Source: Flavivirga jejuensis
Lineage (GTDB): Bacteria > Bacteroidota > Bacteroidia > Flavobacteriales > Flavobacteriaceae
Assembly (NCBI RefSeq): GCF_030540765.1
Contig: NZ_JAUOEL010000010.1
Span: 62,001 to 126,000 of the forward strand
Reading direction: 5' to 3'
DNA: 64,000 bases
Under the pieces are notes generated by a model. It ran no database searches, was not told where the DNA came from, and saw nothing but the letters and a program-made list of their open reading frames with translations. Below are positions 19,065 to 29,300 of the stretch, one piece after another. Each line of letters starts with the position of its first letter. The first letter of the stretch is position 1. Position numbers and translations under genes: made by a program.

Positions 19065-19718
19065 ATGAATGTAAAAGTTTTTAAAGTGTCCCACTCTAAT
19101 TTTAAAAATCAATGCTATTTAGCTCACTTTAATGGAAAAGGCGTATTAATCGATCCAGCTTGGGATTTTCATACCATTGATACTTTTATGAAGGACAATA
19201 ACATTGTACTTTTAGCAGTATTGCTAACACATTCACATCATGATCATACCAATTTAGCGAAGCAATTTGCCGAAACATATGGCTGTCCAATTTTTATGTC
19301 AAAAGTTGAAATTGATAATTCCAGTTTCCAATGTATAAACTTGATTCCTATTGATCATTTAAAAACTATTGATTTTAACGAGTTTCGAGTAACTCCCATT
19401 TTAACCCCAGGTCATACAGAAGGAGGAATATGTTACTTAATAGAAAATCATTTATTCACAGGAGATACTTTTTTTATTGAAGGTGTTGGTATATGTGATG
19501 AGAAAGGAGCAAATGATTTGTTTGATTCTGTACAATTTATCAAAAAATATATAAAACTCGATACGAAGTTTTGGCCTGGGCATTCTTTTGGAAAACAACC
19601 AGGTAAGAGTTTAAATTTTTTGTTACATAATAATATTTATTTCCAGTTTAATAATAGAACTCATTTTGTGAAATTTAGAATTCGAAAGAATGCTCCTGAC
19701 CCTTTTTTATTTAAGTGA
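19065..19718 (+). CDS. Metallo-beta-lactamase-fold hydrolase of the glyoxalase II / BaeB type
   Basis: The 217-residue protein carries the di-zinc signature HxHxDH (His56, His58, Asp60, His61), then GHTEGG (His117), FTGDTFF near 135 and a C-terminal GHSFG. It has no signal peptide, so it should be cytoplasmic. ATG lies two bases after the transferase stop. Hydrolases of this fold are recurrent neighbours of trans-AT assembly lines (PksB of bacillaene is the known example), where they are thought to act on thioesters. That comparison is from family knowledge and the specific substrate is unknown. It is the last intact gene of the cluster; decayed DNA begins right after it. Confidence 0.9.
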   Translation: MNVKVFKVSHSNFKNQCYLAHFNGKGVLIDPAWDFHTIDTFMKDNNIVLLAVLLTHSHHDHTNLAKQFAETYGCPIFMSKVEIDNSSFQCINLIPIDHLKTIDFNEFRVTPILTPGHTEGGICYLIENHLFTGDTFFIEGVGICDEKGANDLFDSVQFIKKYIKLDTKFWPGHSFGKQPGKSLNFLLHNNIYFQFNNRTHFVKFRIRKNAPDPFLFK

Positions 19719-20171
19719 AAATGATAGAAACTTAAAGAAATTGTTGTTCGATTTCAATAAATTTTTGATTGGAATGATTTTACAAAACTTACTCAGAAAT
19801 AAAGCTAGAAAAAGAACACTATAAAATTCTAGATGCCTTATTATAAGACTTGATGTTACGTTATATTAAACAATGAAACTTCTGAAAGGAATAATGTTAC
19901 TGACAAAGAATTTATTGAAGAACTATTAAAGCAATTTTAGATAATATAGTGAGTCTATTTTTAGACCCTTCAATACGTACTTCATTCCAAAATTCATCTT
20001 TTCTAGATTCATAAAAAACATTCTAAATTGACGAAACTAAATGGAAGAATTTGTATCTTATTAATAAATAATATCACTAAAAATTTAAAATTTATTTTAT
20101 AGCACTATTATCTGTTGCTACTTTAGTGTTTTCTTGTTCTTTAGAAAACAATAATAACGAACCCATAACAA
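19719..20171 (+). pseudogene. Gene remnants, including a broken copy of the lipoprotein gene at 47407
   Basis: Two remnants can be read. A reading frame ending with TAG at 19938-19940 (tail VTDKEFIEELLKQF) looks like the 3' end of a lost gene. From about 20010 to 20168 the sequence matches, base for base over long stretches, the region at 47331-47493: the leader, then the codons for the lipobox region (FSCSLEN) and NNEP. In this copy the ATG is gone (ATTTAAAATT where the intact copy has CATGAAATTT), and the similarity stops abruptly near 20170. It is therefore a 5' fragment left by duplication and deletion. Confidence 0.8.
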
Positions 20172-20224
20172 GGATCAATCCCAAAAGTTGTGTGTGGATT
20201 GAAATAATAGTTTGGGATTGATCC
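20172..20224. repeat. Perfect 14-bp inverted repeat
   Basis: The arms are GGATCAATCCCAAA (20172-20185) and its exact reverse complement (20211-20224), with 25 bases between. The left arm starts exactly where similarity to the lipoprotein gene ends. There is no T-tract after it, so it does not look like a standard terminator. It could be the ends of a small deleted element or a recombination product. Confidence 0.75.
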
Positions 20225-20496
20225 GTTACTCTTGATGCTTCATTATAAAGTGTAGCAAAGTAATCTTTGGCAGTTTTAGAATGTGTTTGTAGACATTACA
20301 GATGAAAAGGATTTTTATTAATACAATTTTACGAATATGTCTCACAAGATTTCAGAAAATACCAACATATATAAATACATATTACTAGTAAGTTTACAAC
20401 TGAGAGCAGGAAAGTGATTTGCTTTAAAATTAAATAGGATTTTAACTTCTAAGCTATTTAAATAAAGCAGTTTCTTTTTAATTAATATAATATAAC
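20225..20496. other. Intergenic stretch with no recognisable gene
   Basis: About 270 bases of AT-rich DNA with stops in all frames. The end (about 20465-20480) holds GCAGTTTCTTTTTAATTAA, which resembles the right end of the repeat family at 52712 and 53828, but the match is too short to be sure. Confidence 0.5.
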
Positions 20497-20868
20497 ATGA
20501 TGAAAAATTACAAGTTAACAGTGTTTATTTTGGTTTATACTGTATTTGCTACTGCCTATGGGCAAAGTGTAACCTTTAATGTAGATTTAAATAGAGCAGC
20601 ATATCCTGAAACAGGAAAAGAACTGCGAATAGGCGGAAACGCAAATGGTACAGGTTGGACTTCTAGTCTTGTGCTGTTGTCTGACCTTGATAATGATGGG
20701 ATTTATAGTGGTTCGGCAGATTTTCCTGTAGGAGATTTTCTTTTTATCGAATTACAAGCATAAAGCTTTTACGATCTTAATAATCAGTTTGTAGGCTTCA
20801 GTTTTGAAGTTGTATAAGTATGATTTGAAAAGGGAGGTATTCAATATGTTGAGTCAGATTTAGAGTAA
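20497..20868 (+). pseudogene. Broken secreted protein sharing the C-terminal domain of the GH20 enzyme
   Basis: The frame opens with a signal peptide (ending ATAYGQ) and a domain beginning VTFNVDLNRAAYP and containing DLDNDGIYSG. This matches the C-terminal domain of the hexosaminidase at 31955 (VVFNVDMNGSPYF and DYDYDGIYTG). It stops after 88 codons at 20763, but the same frame keeps coding-like sequence after the stop (SFYDLNNQFVGFSFEVV, then FEKGGIQYVESDLE) interrupted by two more stops, ending at 20868. I read it as a formerly longer protein broken by nonsense changes. A genuine 88-residue secreted protein is possible. Confidence 0.65.
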
Positions 20869-20951
20869 AGACATTAAAAATTGATTTAAACAAAAAGTAT
20901 TACTAGATAAGATAATGTCTATGTAAGTTGAAAAAAATAGAATAATAAGAA

Positions 20952-22397
20952 ATGAATAAAAGTATATATAGTTGTATCATCCTTACTCTTGTATTGTTTT
21001 GCTTTTTTGCATGTAAAAAAGAAAATAAGTGGGAAGGAGAATGCGTAAACTCTCATGACATCGAGAAGGTGTCTATAGCTCCAGTTAAAAATAATGTTCT
21101 AAAATATAATGTTCTTGTAAAAACAGGAAAAGCATTGGATGTTTATGTTAAATATTGGGTTGATAAAGAAAGTTCTCTAGATAGTATAAATGGAAAACAT
21201 TTTTATTACACACAACTTTCAAAAAACAAAAAAACACATCAAATTACTTTAACAAACCTTAAGCAAAATACGTCATATAAATATAGTGTAGTTGTTCAAG
21301 ATAATACTTGTAAAAGTTATAGTGAAGAAAAAACATTTACAACTAATTCAATTCCTTATTGGCTTCCCTTTAACCACCCAAAATCTGATAGTACTGTTGT
21401 GAAAAACTTATTTAAAGGTTATGTACTCAGTCACTCTTTAGATATTCCAGGGTATTTACTTCTTCTAGATAACGAAATGAAAATTGTATGGTATCATGAA
21501 GTACCTAGAAGTATTAAAGTAGCACATTGGACAAAGCACCATACTTTTTTAACCATATTAAGTATAAACCCTACTAAGTTTACGAGGGGAGAAGAAATTG
21601 CCGAATTTGATTTAAAGGGGGATATTCTTTTTAGAATTCAAACAGGTAAAAAAGGTTTAGATAAGGTTATTCACCATGAAGTTAGATATGATAACCATGA
21701 TAATATCATGGCGTTAAGCTATGTAGAAGGTAAATATGATATGACCTCTTTAGGAGGTAGTGCCCAAGAAAATGTAATAGGTGATGGTATTATTATTATA
21801 GACAAAAAGGGAAATAAGGTCTGGGAATGGTCTGCATTAGATGTTCTTGATCCAGTGAGTTATCCAGGTATAATGGATAAAAAAGAAGATTGGCTACACG
21901 CCAATTCTTTATGGCAGGATAAAGAAGGACATTTTTTAATCTCTTTTAGAAACCTGAATCAAATATGGAAAATACATGGAGAATCTGGAAAGCTTATATG
22001 GAAATTAGGAGGTGACGATGGCGATTTCAATTTGCCCGATAATTTGAAATTTTACGGACAACATGCTGCTCATATAAATAGTAGAGGAGAGCTTATGCTC
22101 TTAGATAATGGCCTTAACGATTCTATTCCTAAGGTTAAATCATTCATTATAGATGAAGAGAAAATGACAGCAACCCCAAAGATTAATTTTGCTATGCCTA
22201 AAGAATTTTATTCTGCTTCAAAAGGGAGTGCATATCTTATAGATAATAAATATGTTATGTTTTGCTCATCTGATAAAAAAAGGGTTTACTATTTTGATAT
22301 ATCTGGAAATTATATTGGACAGTTAGAAGCTAGTTATAAATCTTATAGAACGGAGTATGTTGACAAAATGTATAAAATTAATGATTTTATAAAATAG
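20952..22397 (+). CDS. Arylsulfotransferase (ASST)-like lipoprotein
   Basis: The 481-residue protein has a lipoprotein signal (FCFFACKK, Cys21), so it should be anchored in an outer or inner membrane leaflet outside the cytoplasm. A fibronectin-like N-terminal part (about 40-130, ending EKTFTTNS) is followed by a beta-propeller with repeated W-x-W and GD/GN blades: WYHEVPR, HHEVRYDNHDN, KVWEWSALDV, DWLHANS, QHAAHINSRGE. These His-rich blades resemble the bacterial PAPS-independent arylsulfate sulfotransferase fold, which moves sulfate between phenolic esters. The family match is by pattern and activity is uncertain. It sits at the left border of the glycan locus, upstream of the sigma factor. 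Confidence 0.75.
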   Translation: MNKSIYSCIILTLVLFCFFACKKENKWEGECVNSHDIEKVSIAPVKNNVLKYNVLVKTGKALDVYVKYWVDKESSLDSINGKHFYYTQLSKNKKTHQITLTNLKQNTSYKYSVVVQDNTCKSYSEEKTFTTNSIPYWLPFNHPKSDSTVVKNLFKGYVLSHSLDIPGYLLLLDNEMKIVWYHEVPRSIKVAHWTKHHTFLTILSINPTKFTRGEEIAEFDLKGDILFRIQTGKKGLDKVIHHEVRYDNHDNIMALSYVEGKYDMTSLGGSAQENVIGDGIIIIDKKGNKVWEWSALDVLDPVSYPGIMDKKEDWLHANSLWQDKEGHFLISFRNLNQIWKIHGESGKLIWKLGGDDGDFNLPDNLKFYGQHAAHINSRGELMLLDNGLNDSIPKVKSFIIDEEKMTATPKINFAMPKEFYSASKGSAYLIDNKYVMFCSSDKKRVYYFDISGNYIGQLEASYKSYRTEYVDKMYKINDFIK

Positions 22398-22803
22398 AAA
22401 TAAATACAATCTGATGAATGATAAATTAGTGTAAATATTGATTAACACTTATTTATGAGTAATAAAACATAAAGAAACCTCAAGCCCCCTTTTAATCGAA
22501 AAAAATTCGCTTAGACTTTGTCTCTGGATTACCGTTGAAATTATTAGTCCCGTTAAAACGGGACTTTAAACACAGAATTTTGGTTTTTGACCTTTCTAGA
22601 CCAAAACCTGTGCTCAACTTGATTGGGTATGGAACCAGAGAAATACTTCTATGGTTGCCTCGGGGGTAGTTGATTTCAAGAAATTCTTTATTTCTCTTAA
22701 AATATCATTATCACTGTATAATTATGTTTGAATTCGTTAATGATGAATTATAAAATGAAAATTTTAGATATAAAGTAAATATAAGTTGAGAAACATTAAA
22801 AAA
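22398..22803. other. Intergenic region with hairpins upstream of the sigma-factor gene
   Basis: No gene is visible. A perfect hairpin AGTCCCGTTAAAACGGGACT lies at 22546-22565 (9-bp arms, 2-base loop). Immediately after it, CACAGAATTTTGG (from about 22571) pairs imperfectly with CCAAAACCTGTG (ending near 22614). Together they form a structured block that could end transcription of the sulfotransferase-like gene, although there is no long T-run. Confidence 0.5.
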
Positions 22804-23412
22804 ATGAATTTTAATAAAAATAACAATGGTTTGCCAATTTCTAATTTTGATAAAGAAATAAAATTTGGGTCTTCAAAAATTGATGATAATTTGTTATGGA
22901 ATTCTTTTAAAGAAGGTAGTAGAAAAGCATTCTGTTATATTTATAATGAAAATTTTGATAAACTTCTTTTATATGGGATCAAGATAACCCAGAATCAAGA
23001 TTTAGTTGAGGATCAGTTACAAGATTTTTTTATTTACCTCTGGAATAAAAAAGAAAATCTTACTATAAAATATTCTATAACTAACTACTTACTTTTTGCA
23101 TTTCGTTATAGACTTGTACACACAATAAAAAAGGAAAATAAAAATAAAGATTTATCAGATTGGGAGTCAAATGAGATAGAAGAAATAGGAATGCCAGATC
23201 AAGATCATCTTAGTCGTGTTAATAATGTTGTAGATGTGTTACCTATTAAGCAGCGCGAAATTATTTATTTAAAATACTTTGAATCATTAGACGGATCCGA
23301 AATAGCCGATATTATGGGTATTAGTAAAGGAGGTGTTTATAATCTTTTGTCTCGTGCAATTTCCAACTTAAAGAGAAAGTTGAGTGATGAGAAACTTAAT
23401 GCGAGAGTTTAG
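22804..23412 (+). CDS. ECF RNA polymerase sigma factor, FecI-like
   Basis: About 202 residues. Region 2 is seen in DLVEDQLQDFFIYLW (the usual V-x-D-x-Q-x-x-F-x-x-x-W pattern) and region 4 in LPIKQREIIYLKYFE followed by the helix-turn-helix SEIADIMGISKGGVYNLLSRA. Start ATG at 22804 was preferred; an in-frame TTG lies 18 bases upstream. With the FecR protein at 25061 and the STN-bearing SusC at 26387 it should form a trans-envelope signalling chain that switches on the glycan genes when ligand binds outside. A GH18 gene lies between this gene and fecR, which is not the usual direct adjacency. Confidence 0.92.
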   Translation: MNFNKNNNGLPISNFDKEIKFGSSKIDDNLLWNSFKEGSRKAFCYIYNENFDKLLLYGIKITQNQDLVEDQLQDFFIYLWNKKENLTIKYSITNYLLFAFRYRLVHTIKKENKNKDLSDWESNEIEEIGMPDQDHLSRVNNVVDVLPIKQREIIYLKYFESLDGSEIADIMGISKGGVYNLLSRAISNLKRKLSDEKLNARV

Positions 23413-23443
23413 TTCCATTTTTGCTTATTAATTTCTAAGAGTA

Positions 23444-23459
23444 GAGGTATTAAACCTAA
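23444..23459 (-). repeat. Copy of a short intergenic repeat motif (TTAGGTTTAATACCTC)
   Basis: On the minus strand this reads TTAGGTTTAATACCTC. The same core AGGTTTAATAC occurs in other intergenic regions at 31478 and 40874, there on the plus strand and next to a CCGn-T-run-AGCGG hairpin. It probably belongs to a dispersed repeat family. Confidence 0.55.
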
Positions 23460-23531
23460 ACCTTGCTAAAAATAGGGATTAGTTCGATTTAGAATTTTGA
23501 ATGTGTCTTATAGACTCCCAAAATTGAGTTT

Positions 23532-23680
23532 CACTAATAAAAATAATTGAATTTTACCTATTAGATTTTAAGAAACGATACTCTTAATAATAAACAATGA
23601 CGATAAATAATTACTCTAATATTTAATTAAAAAATGACCAAGAATAGTATAGATAAAGTAAAATTAAGGTTTAAAAATGA
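23532..23680 (+). repeat. Duplicated leader, copy A (upstream of GH18)
   Basis: This segment is nearly the same as 24953-25110, with a few substitutions and small indels. Shared blocks include AATAAAAATAATTGAATTTT, TATTAGATTTTAAGAAA, ATACTCTTAATAATAAACAA and the first codons around AGTATAGA-AAAGTAAAATTA. The duplication covers the untranslated leader and the first dozen codons of the anti-sigma gene. Confidence 0.85.
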
Positions 23681-24815
23681 GTCTTCTGGCTTATTGGATA
23701 TTATAAGCAAGATTATTTTTCTGATTTTTTTCAAAATAAATGCATTGAAAAAAGTGATCATAACGACTACTTCAATATTTTGTCTATTATCAAGTTATGG
23801 TCAGGAACGTACTTTTTCTCCATGGTTAGTGCCAAAAGAAGGAAAGCCTTTGTTGAGCTATATAGAGCCTATAATAGCATCAGGATCTGGAGATCACATT
23901 AGTATGTTTGTAAAACCAGAAAATTATGATAGAAAAGAATGGGATGAGTTTATTAGCGCATCTCATGAAGGAGGAATTCGTATCGTATATTTAGCAGTAG
24001 GGGGTAGTGAAAAGAGTTTTGATACACCAGAAGCAAGAAAAAAAACGGTAGATAAATGGATTTTAAAAGCAAAGAAGTATGCTTTTGATGGTATTGATAT
24101 GGATATAGAGCATATTACACCCGAAGTAAAAAACGAACATATCAAGTTCGTAAAATACGCAGCAGAACGTTTGCATAAGGAAGGTCTAAAATTAGCAATG
24201 GCTGTAGGTTATTATCCTGCAATGCTTCAAAAACCATTTGTTTGGTGGTATGATCCAGTGACTATTGGTAATTATTGTGATAATATTAGAATCATGCTTT
24301 ATGATCAGAATTTTGGAGGTGGGAAAATGGATGATGAACTAAAAAAACGATTAGATTGTTACGGAATGGGACCCACATGTTCGTACCCATATGCAGAGCA
24401 AGCGTTGAATTTTTGGATGGAATTTGTACCTACTGAAAAACTAACGATTAATATACCTGCATATAGTAATATTTATTATTTAGACCCACAGTATAATGTT
24501 GGTGTTAAAGATCTCTATGCTAAAAATGGACAAAGCTATTATCCAAGCCCGCAAGACATTAATAAGGATAAGCCAGTACATAAATATTGGTCTTGGTTAG
24601 ATAGAATATGGGTTTATATATACACTAGTAGTATTGACGGTAGATTAAAGAAATTTTATGCAGCAGATAAAGATAGCACAAGTCATTTATTGAGTCTATT
24701 TCAAGAAAAAGGTATTTCAAGTGTGGGGATGTGGATTTATGATGGAAATTCAGCTAAAAAACAATGGCAAGAAATGAATAAAATAGTATTGGATTGGGCA
24801 AGCTCAGAGAAGTAA
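23634..24815 (+). CDS. Glycoside hydrolase family 18 (chitinase / endo-beta-N-acetylglucosaminidase-like), secreted
   Basis: 393 residues from the ATG. The GH18 signature reads FDGIDMDIEHI with Asp152, Asp155, Asp157 and the acid Glu159; the later barrel strands show IMLYDQNFGG and VGMWIYDGN. The family hydrolyses beta-1,4 GlcNAc linkages using the substrate acetamido group. The first 37 residues are odd: they copy the start of the neighbouring anti-sigma protein (NSIDKVKL versus GSIEKVKL), and the real signal peptide (KKVIITTTSIFCLLSSYGQ) begins only at Leu38, whose codon is TTG (23745). The native start may therefore be that TTG, with the upstream ATG created by duplication of the leader. 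Chitin and N-glycan cores are both possible substrates. Confidence 0.85.
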   Translation: MTKNSIDKVKLRFKNESSGLLDIISKIIFLIFFKINALKKVIITTTSIFCLLSSYGQERTFSPWLVPKEGKPLLSYIEPIIASGSGDHISMFVKPENYDRKEWDEFISASHEGGIRIVYLAVGGSEKSFDTPEARKKTVDKWILKAKKYAFDGIDMDIEHITPEVKNEHIKFVKYAAERLHKEGLKLAMAVGYYPAMLQKPFVWWYDPVTIGNYCDNIRIMLYDQNFGGGKMDDELKKRLDCYGMGPTCSYPYAEQALNFWMEFVPTEKLTINIPAYSNIYYLDPQYNVGVKDLYAKNGQSYYPSPQDINKDKPVHKYWSWLDRIWVYIYTSSIDGRLKKFYAADKDSTSHLLSLFQEKGISSVGMWIYDGNSAKKQWQEMNKIVLDWASSEK

Positions 24816-24952
24816 ATAAATAACTGTGATTCCCAGATACTTGAAGCGAGATAAAAAGTAGTCTCTTCTTTGTATCCCTTAAAATTACTGAAGAGTAGTT
24901 CTTTTTAAGAATAGTAATTGGGGAATAATGATTCTAGTTTGGATATTTTATA

Positions 24953-25110
24953 ACTACAAATAAAAATAATTGAATTTTACTTATTAGATTTTAAGAAATT
25001 ATACTCTTAATAATAAACAATGGTGATAAATCAGGGCTCTAATATTTATTAAATATTAAATTGAAAAAAGACCAAGGTAGTATAGAAAAGGTAAAATTAT
25101 TAATAAACAA
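24953..25110 (+). repeat. Duplicated leader, copy B (upstream of fecR-like gene)
   Basis: Second copy of the segment at 23532-23680. Here it sits in front of and into the anti-sigma gene, which looks like its original place because the protein similarity (start of FecR) continues naturally only in this copy. Confidence 0.85.
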
Positions 25111-26284
25111 CCCGCTTTTTGTTCGTATGGTAACGGAAAAAGGAAAAGAAAAGATGAGGTTTGTTATTAGAAAAAAATTTTCTGAATATAATGAAGAAGA
25201 TATTATTGTGGCTTGCCATATAGTGAATTCAATGAAGGATGCAGAGAAAATGTTGAGCTTACGAAAGCATAAGATTTGGGAAAATATTGAAAAAGAGTCT
25301 TTTAGTGAGGAGAAAGTTGCGTTTTCTAGTTCTGTAATTGGAGATTGTTTTAGGGCTATAGGAAAAATAAAACATGCCATTGTTGTCGTTTTAGCAGGAA
25401 TATTAATAGGTGGTTATTTCTTTAAAGATGATATACTTATTACTCTTAATAATAATACACCCGTAGTAGTAAATAATATTGAGGTTGGTAAAAACAAAGC
25501 CACTTTAACCTTAGGGAACGGTTTAGAAGTAATCCTAGAAAATGGTGCAAATTTTCAAGCAGAAAATTTGAGTAGCAATGGAAAGGAAATTGTTTATAAT
25601 ACGAGGGGTCAAGAAAATGCAACGGAAATAGAATTTAACTATTTAACCGTTCCAAGAGGTGGTCAATATTTCGTTAAATTATCTGATGGCACCCAAGTTC
25701 GGTTAAATTCTGAAAGCCAATTAAAATACCCTGTTAGTTTTATTAATGGAGAAACTCGTGAGGTAGAGCTTGTATATGGAGAAGCTTATTTTGACGTATC
25801 ACCTGGTAATGTGCATAATGGGGCGAAATTTAAAGTATATAATAAATCTCAAGAAGTAGAAGTGTTAGGTACAAAATTTAATATTAAAGCTTATAAAGAT
25901 GAGCCGAATGTCTATACCACTTTAATTGAAGGTAAAATTATAATCAACACGTTAGCAAACAAGCAAGTATTGGCTCCAAATGAGCAGTCAATTTTAAATG
26001 TATTCAATAGTGAAATGGAAATTGTTGAGGTTGATATAAAAGGTGAAATAGCTTGGGTTAATGGAGATTTTGTTTTTCAAGGAAAAACATTAAAAGACAT
26101 CATGAAAGTATTATCGCGATGGTATAACGTAAGTATAGAATTTCAAAATAAAGAAATTGAAAAGTATAAGTTTAATGGAGAGTTAAGTAAATCTCAAGAT
26201 TTAGAAGAGATACTATTATTGATAAAAAATACAAACTTTATAAGTAATTATGAAATAAAAGAAAAAACAATAATATTAAAATAA
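25061..26284 (+). CDS. FecR-type anti-sigma factor
   Basis: 407 residues starting at TTG (no in-frame ATG nearby with the conserved N-terminus). It has a cytoplasmic N-terminal part of about 100 residues, one membrane helix (AIVVVLAGILIGGYFF, about 106-122), then the periplasmic FecR domain starting TVPRGGQYFVKLSDGTQVRL and containing GEAYFDVS and VLGTKFNIKAY, and a C-terminal STN-like segment (LKDIMKVLSRWYNVSIEF). It should hold the sigma factor at 22804 until the SusC partner signals. It is followed 102 bases later by the SusC gene. Confidence 0.93.
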   Translation: MKKDQGSIEKVKLLINNPLFVRMVTEKGKEKMRFVIRKKFSEYNEEDIIVACHIVNSMKDAEKMLSLRKHKIWENIEKESFSEEKVAFSSSVIGDCFRAIGKIKHAIVVVLAGILIGGYFFKDDILITLNNNTPVVVNNIEVGKNKATLTLGNGLEVILENGANFQAENLSSNGKEIVYNTRGQENATEIEFNYLTVPRGGQYFVKLSDGTQVRLNSESQLKYPVSFINGETREVELVYGEAYFDVSPGNVHNGAKFKVYNKSQEVEVLGTKFNIKAYKDEPNVYTTLIEGKIIINTLANKQVLAPNEQSILNVFNSEMEIVEVDIKGEIAWVNGDFVFQGKTLKDIMKVLSRWYNVSIEFQNKEIEKYKFNGELSKSQDLEEILLLIKNTNFISNYEIKEKTIILK

Positions 26285-26386
26285 AAAGAGGAATAGAAAT
26301 ATTAACATCTCAACGAAAATAAACCTTCCTCTCTTTGTTACGCACAATTAATTAAATGTTTTAACTAACTAATACAATGTAAATTT

Positions 26387-29300
26387 ATGGAAATTAAATC
26401 AATTAAAAATTGTTTTCTATTTAGAAAACAGTTTTTTAAACTTATTATGAGAACATTCATTTTTGTATGTTGCTTTTCGATGTTTAGTATGACACCGAAC
26501 AACTTAATGTCGCAAAACGCAAAAATTATAGTTGATACTGATAAAGTAGTAACTGTAGATGAAATTTTTAAAATGATTAGTAGCCAAACGGATTATAAGT
26601 TTATCTACCAAGAAGATTTATTTAAAAAACATCCAAAAGTAGTATTAAAAAAAGGAGAAATTAAGGTTAGTAAATTATTGAATGAAAGTATTTCTTCTTT
26701 CAATGTTAATTTCGATGTTAATAAAAATAATACTGTAATTATTAAAAAAGAAACGTTACCGACTACTTCTAGCCAATTAGAAGAGTCTAACCAAAGTATT
26801 CGAATTACTGGAATTATTAGAGATGTTGATGGACGCTTGCTGCCAGGAACTAATATTCTTGAAAAAGGTACTGAAAATGGTACGCAAACCGATTTTGACG
26901 GAAAATTTTCTTTATATGTTGAAGACAAAAATGCGGTATTGGTAGTTTCATTTATTGGTTATAATACTCAAGAGATTTTAGTAGATGAAAGTGTAGAAAT
27001 GAATATTACTCTTATTCAAAATGCAACAAGTTTAAACGAAGTTGTGGTTGTTGGGTATGGAGGATCTCAAAAGAAATCTGATCTTACAGGTGCCGTTTCT
27101 CAAATTTCTGCTGAAGATTTTGAAGATCAACCAATGATATCTGTAGATCAGGCATTACAAGGTAGACTATCTGGTGTACAAGTAACTCAAAATAATGGGG
27201 TTCCAGGTAGTGGATTTAAGATACGAGTTAGAGGTTCTGGGTCATTTGGTAATAACGATCCTCTTTATGTTGTAGATGGGTTTATTGGAGCAAGTACAGC
27301 TAATTTTGCTCCCGAAGATATAGAAACTATTAGTGTTCTAAAAGATGCTAGTGCTACAGCTATTTATGGTAATAGAGCTTCTGGTGGTGTTGTAATTATA
27401 ACAACTAAAAAAGGAAAAGAAGGAAAGAATAAAATTGAGTTTAATTCTTTTATCTCGGTTGGAGATCCAATTGGTGAATTTAATTTGTTAAGCGGAGCGG
27501 ATTTTGCAGAATTGGCAAATAGAAAAAGTCTTGAACAAGGTGGTGTGGACATTTATACAGACCAACAAATAAGTGAATTAAGAGCTAATGGAGGAACAGA
27601 TTGGCAAGATGAAATATTTCAAACAGCTATTACAAATAGTTATCAGTTAGCATTTAGTGGAGGTGGACCTGGTATTTCATATTATGTGTCTGCTAATCAT
27701 TCTAAACAAGAAGGGTTAATAAAGCGCACAAATTATGAGAGATTTGGTTTTAGAGCTAATCTTGGTGCCGAAATTAGCGAAAAAATAAAGATGGATTTTA
27801 ATGTGTTTGCGACTAGCGATACTCGTAAAAATGGAGCTAGTAACACCTCTGCTTTTGGAGACCAAAACCTTATGGCAGCAGCTCTAACATTCGATCCAAC
27901 AACTCCTGTTTATGATAGTGATGGAGAATTTAATTTATTTTCAGTAAATAATGTTGCTAATCAATGGCAAAACCCTCTTTTTTTAGCAACTGTAGCAGAT
28001 CGTACAACTTATGGAAAGTATTTACAATCAAGAATTGCTTTAAATTATGAAATTACAAATAATTTAAGCTTTAATATTGCTTTAGGAGCAAATTCTAGTT
28101 ATAGTAATTTTAGAGAGTATGTTGATCCTAGAGTTCTTCAGACAGGAAATAGTGCTACAAGTAATGTAAGTGATGGACTTTCGTATCAAAATACGAACAG
28201 ACTTACCTATACAAATATATTTAACGAAAAGCATAACATCTCTGCCGATCTTATATTTGAACAGTCAGAATACAATAGTCGTTTTACAGAAGCATCATCT
28301 GAAAACTTTCCTAATTCTAATTTAGGAGCAGATAATTTAGGTTTAGGAACTAACCAAGAAGTTAGGTCTGGATCAAGTAGAAATAGTTTGGAATCTTATA
28401 TAAGTAGGGTAACTTATGGTTTTGATGATAGATATTTACTAACAGGGTCTATTAGAGCAGATAAATCCAGTAAATTTTTAAATGATCAAACAGGAATATT
28501 TCCTTCCTTTTCATTAGGTTGGAACATTTCAAACGAAGATTTTTTTGGAGATGATTCTGTTATAAGCAACCTTAAATTAAGAGGAGGTTGGGGTGTAACA
28601 GGAAGTGATAAAGTTGATACACAAGCAGCTCATGCTTTTCTAACAACAAATGGTAACAATTATGTTTTTGGAGGAAATCTTGATTCTAGCTTATCAATTG
28701 GTATAGGACCTTCCGAAACAGCAGCTAACCCAAATTTAACATGGGAGGAAACTAAACAAACCAATGTAGGTTTCGATTTTGCTGTATTAAATGGAAAGAT
28801 TAGTGGTGCTTTTGACTACTATAGTAAAAAAACAGAAGGTTTGCTTATGAGAAGAAATTTGCCAAATTATACAGGATCAAATTACCAATGGGTAAATGCT
28901 GCTGCGGTAGAAAATAAAGGTTATGAATTTTCGGTTAATGCATACCTGGTTACTACCAAAGATTTTTCTTGGGAAATGGGAGCAAATTTTTCAACAAACA
29001 AGAATAAGGTATTAGCATTAGTTGACGATTTAGAGCAAATTGAGTTAGGTGGTGATTATAATTCGTTTTCTGGTGCTGTTACCATTGTTAAAGTTGGAGA
29101 ATCATTGGGATCATTCTATGGTTATGAATACACTGGGCCAGATCCTACTACAGGTGATGCTACCTATAAAGACCTTAATGATGATGGAGTGATAGATTCT
29201 GAAAATGATAGAACTATTTTAGGTAATGGTAATCCAGATTTTGTTTTCGGTATTAATAATAGATTAACATATAAAGGATTAGAGTTAAATCTATTTGTGC

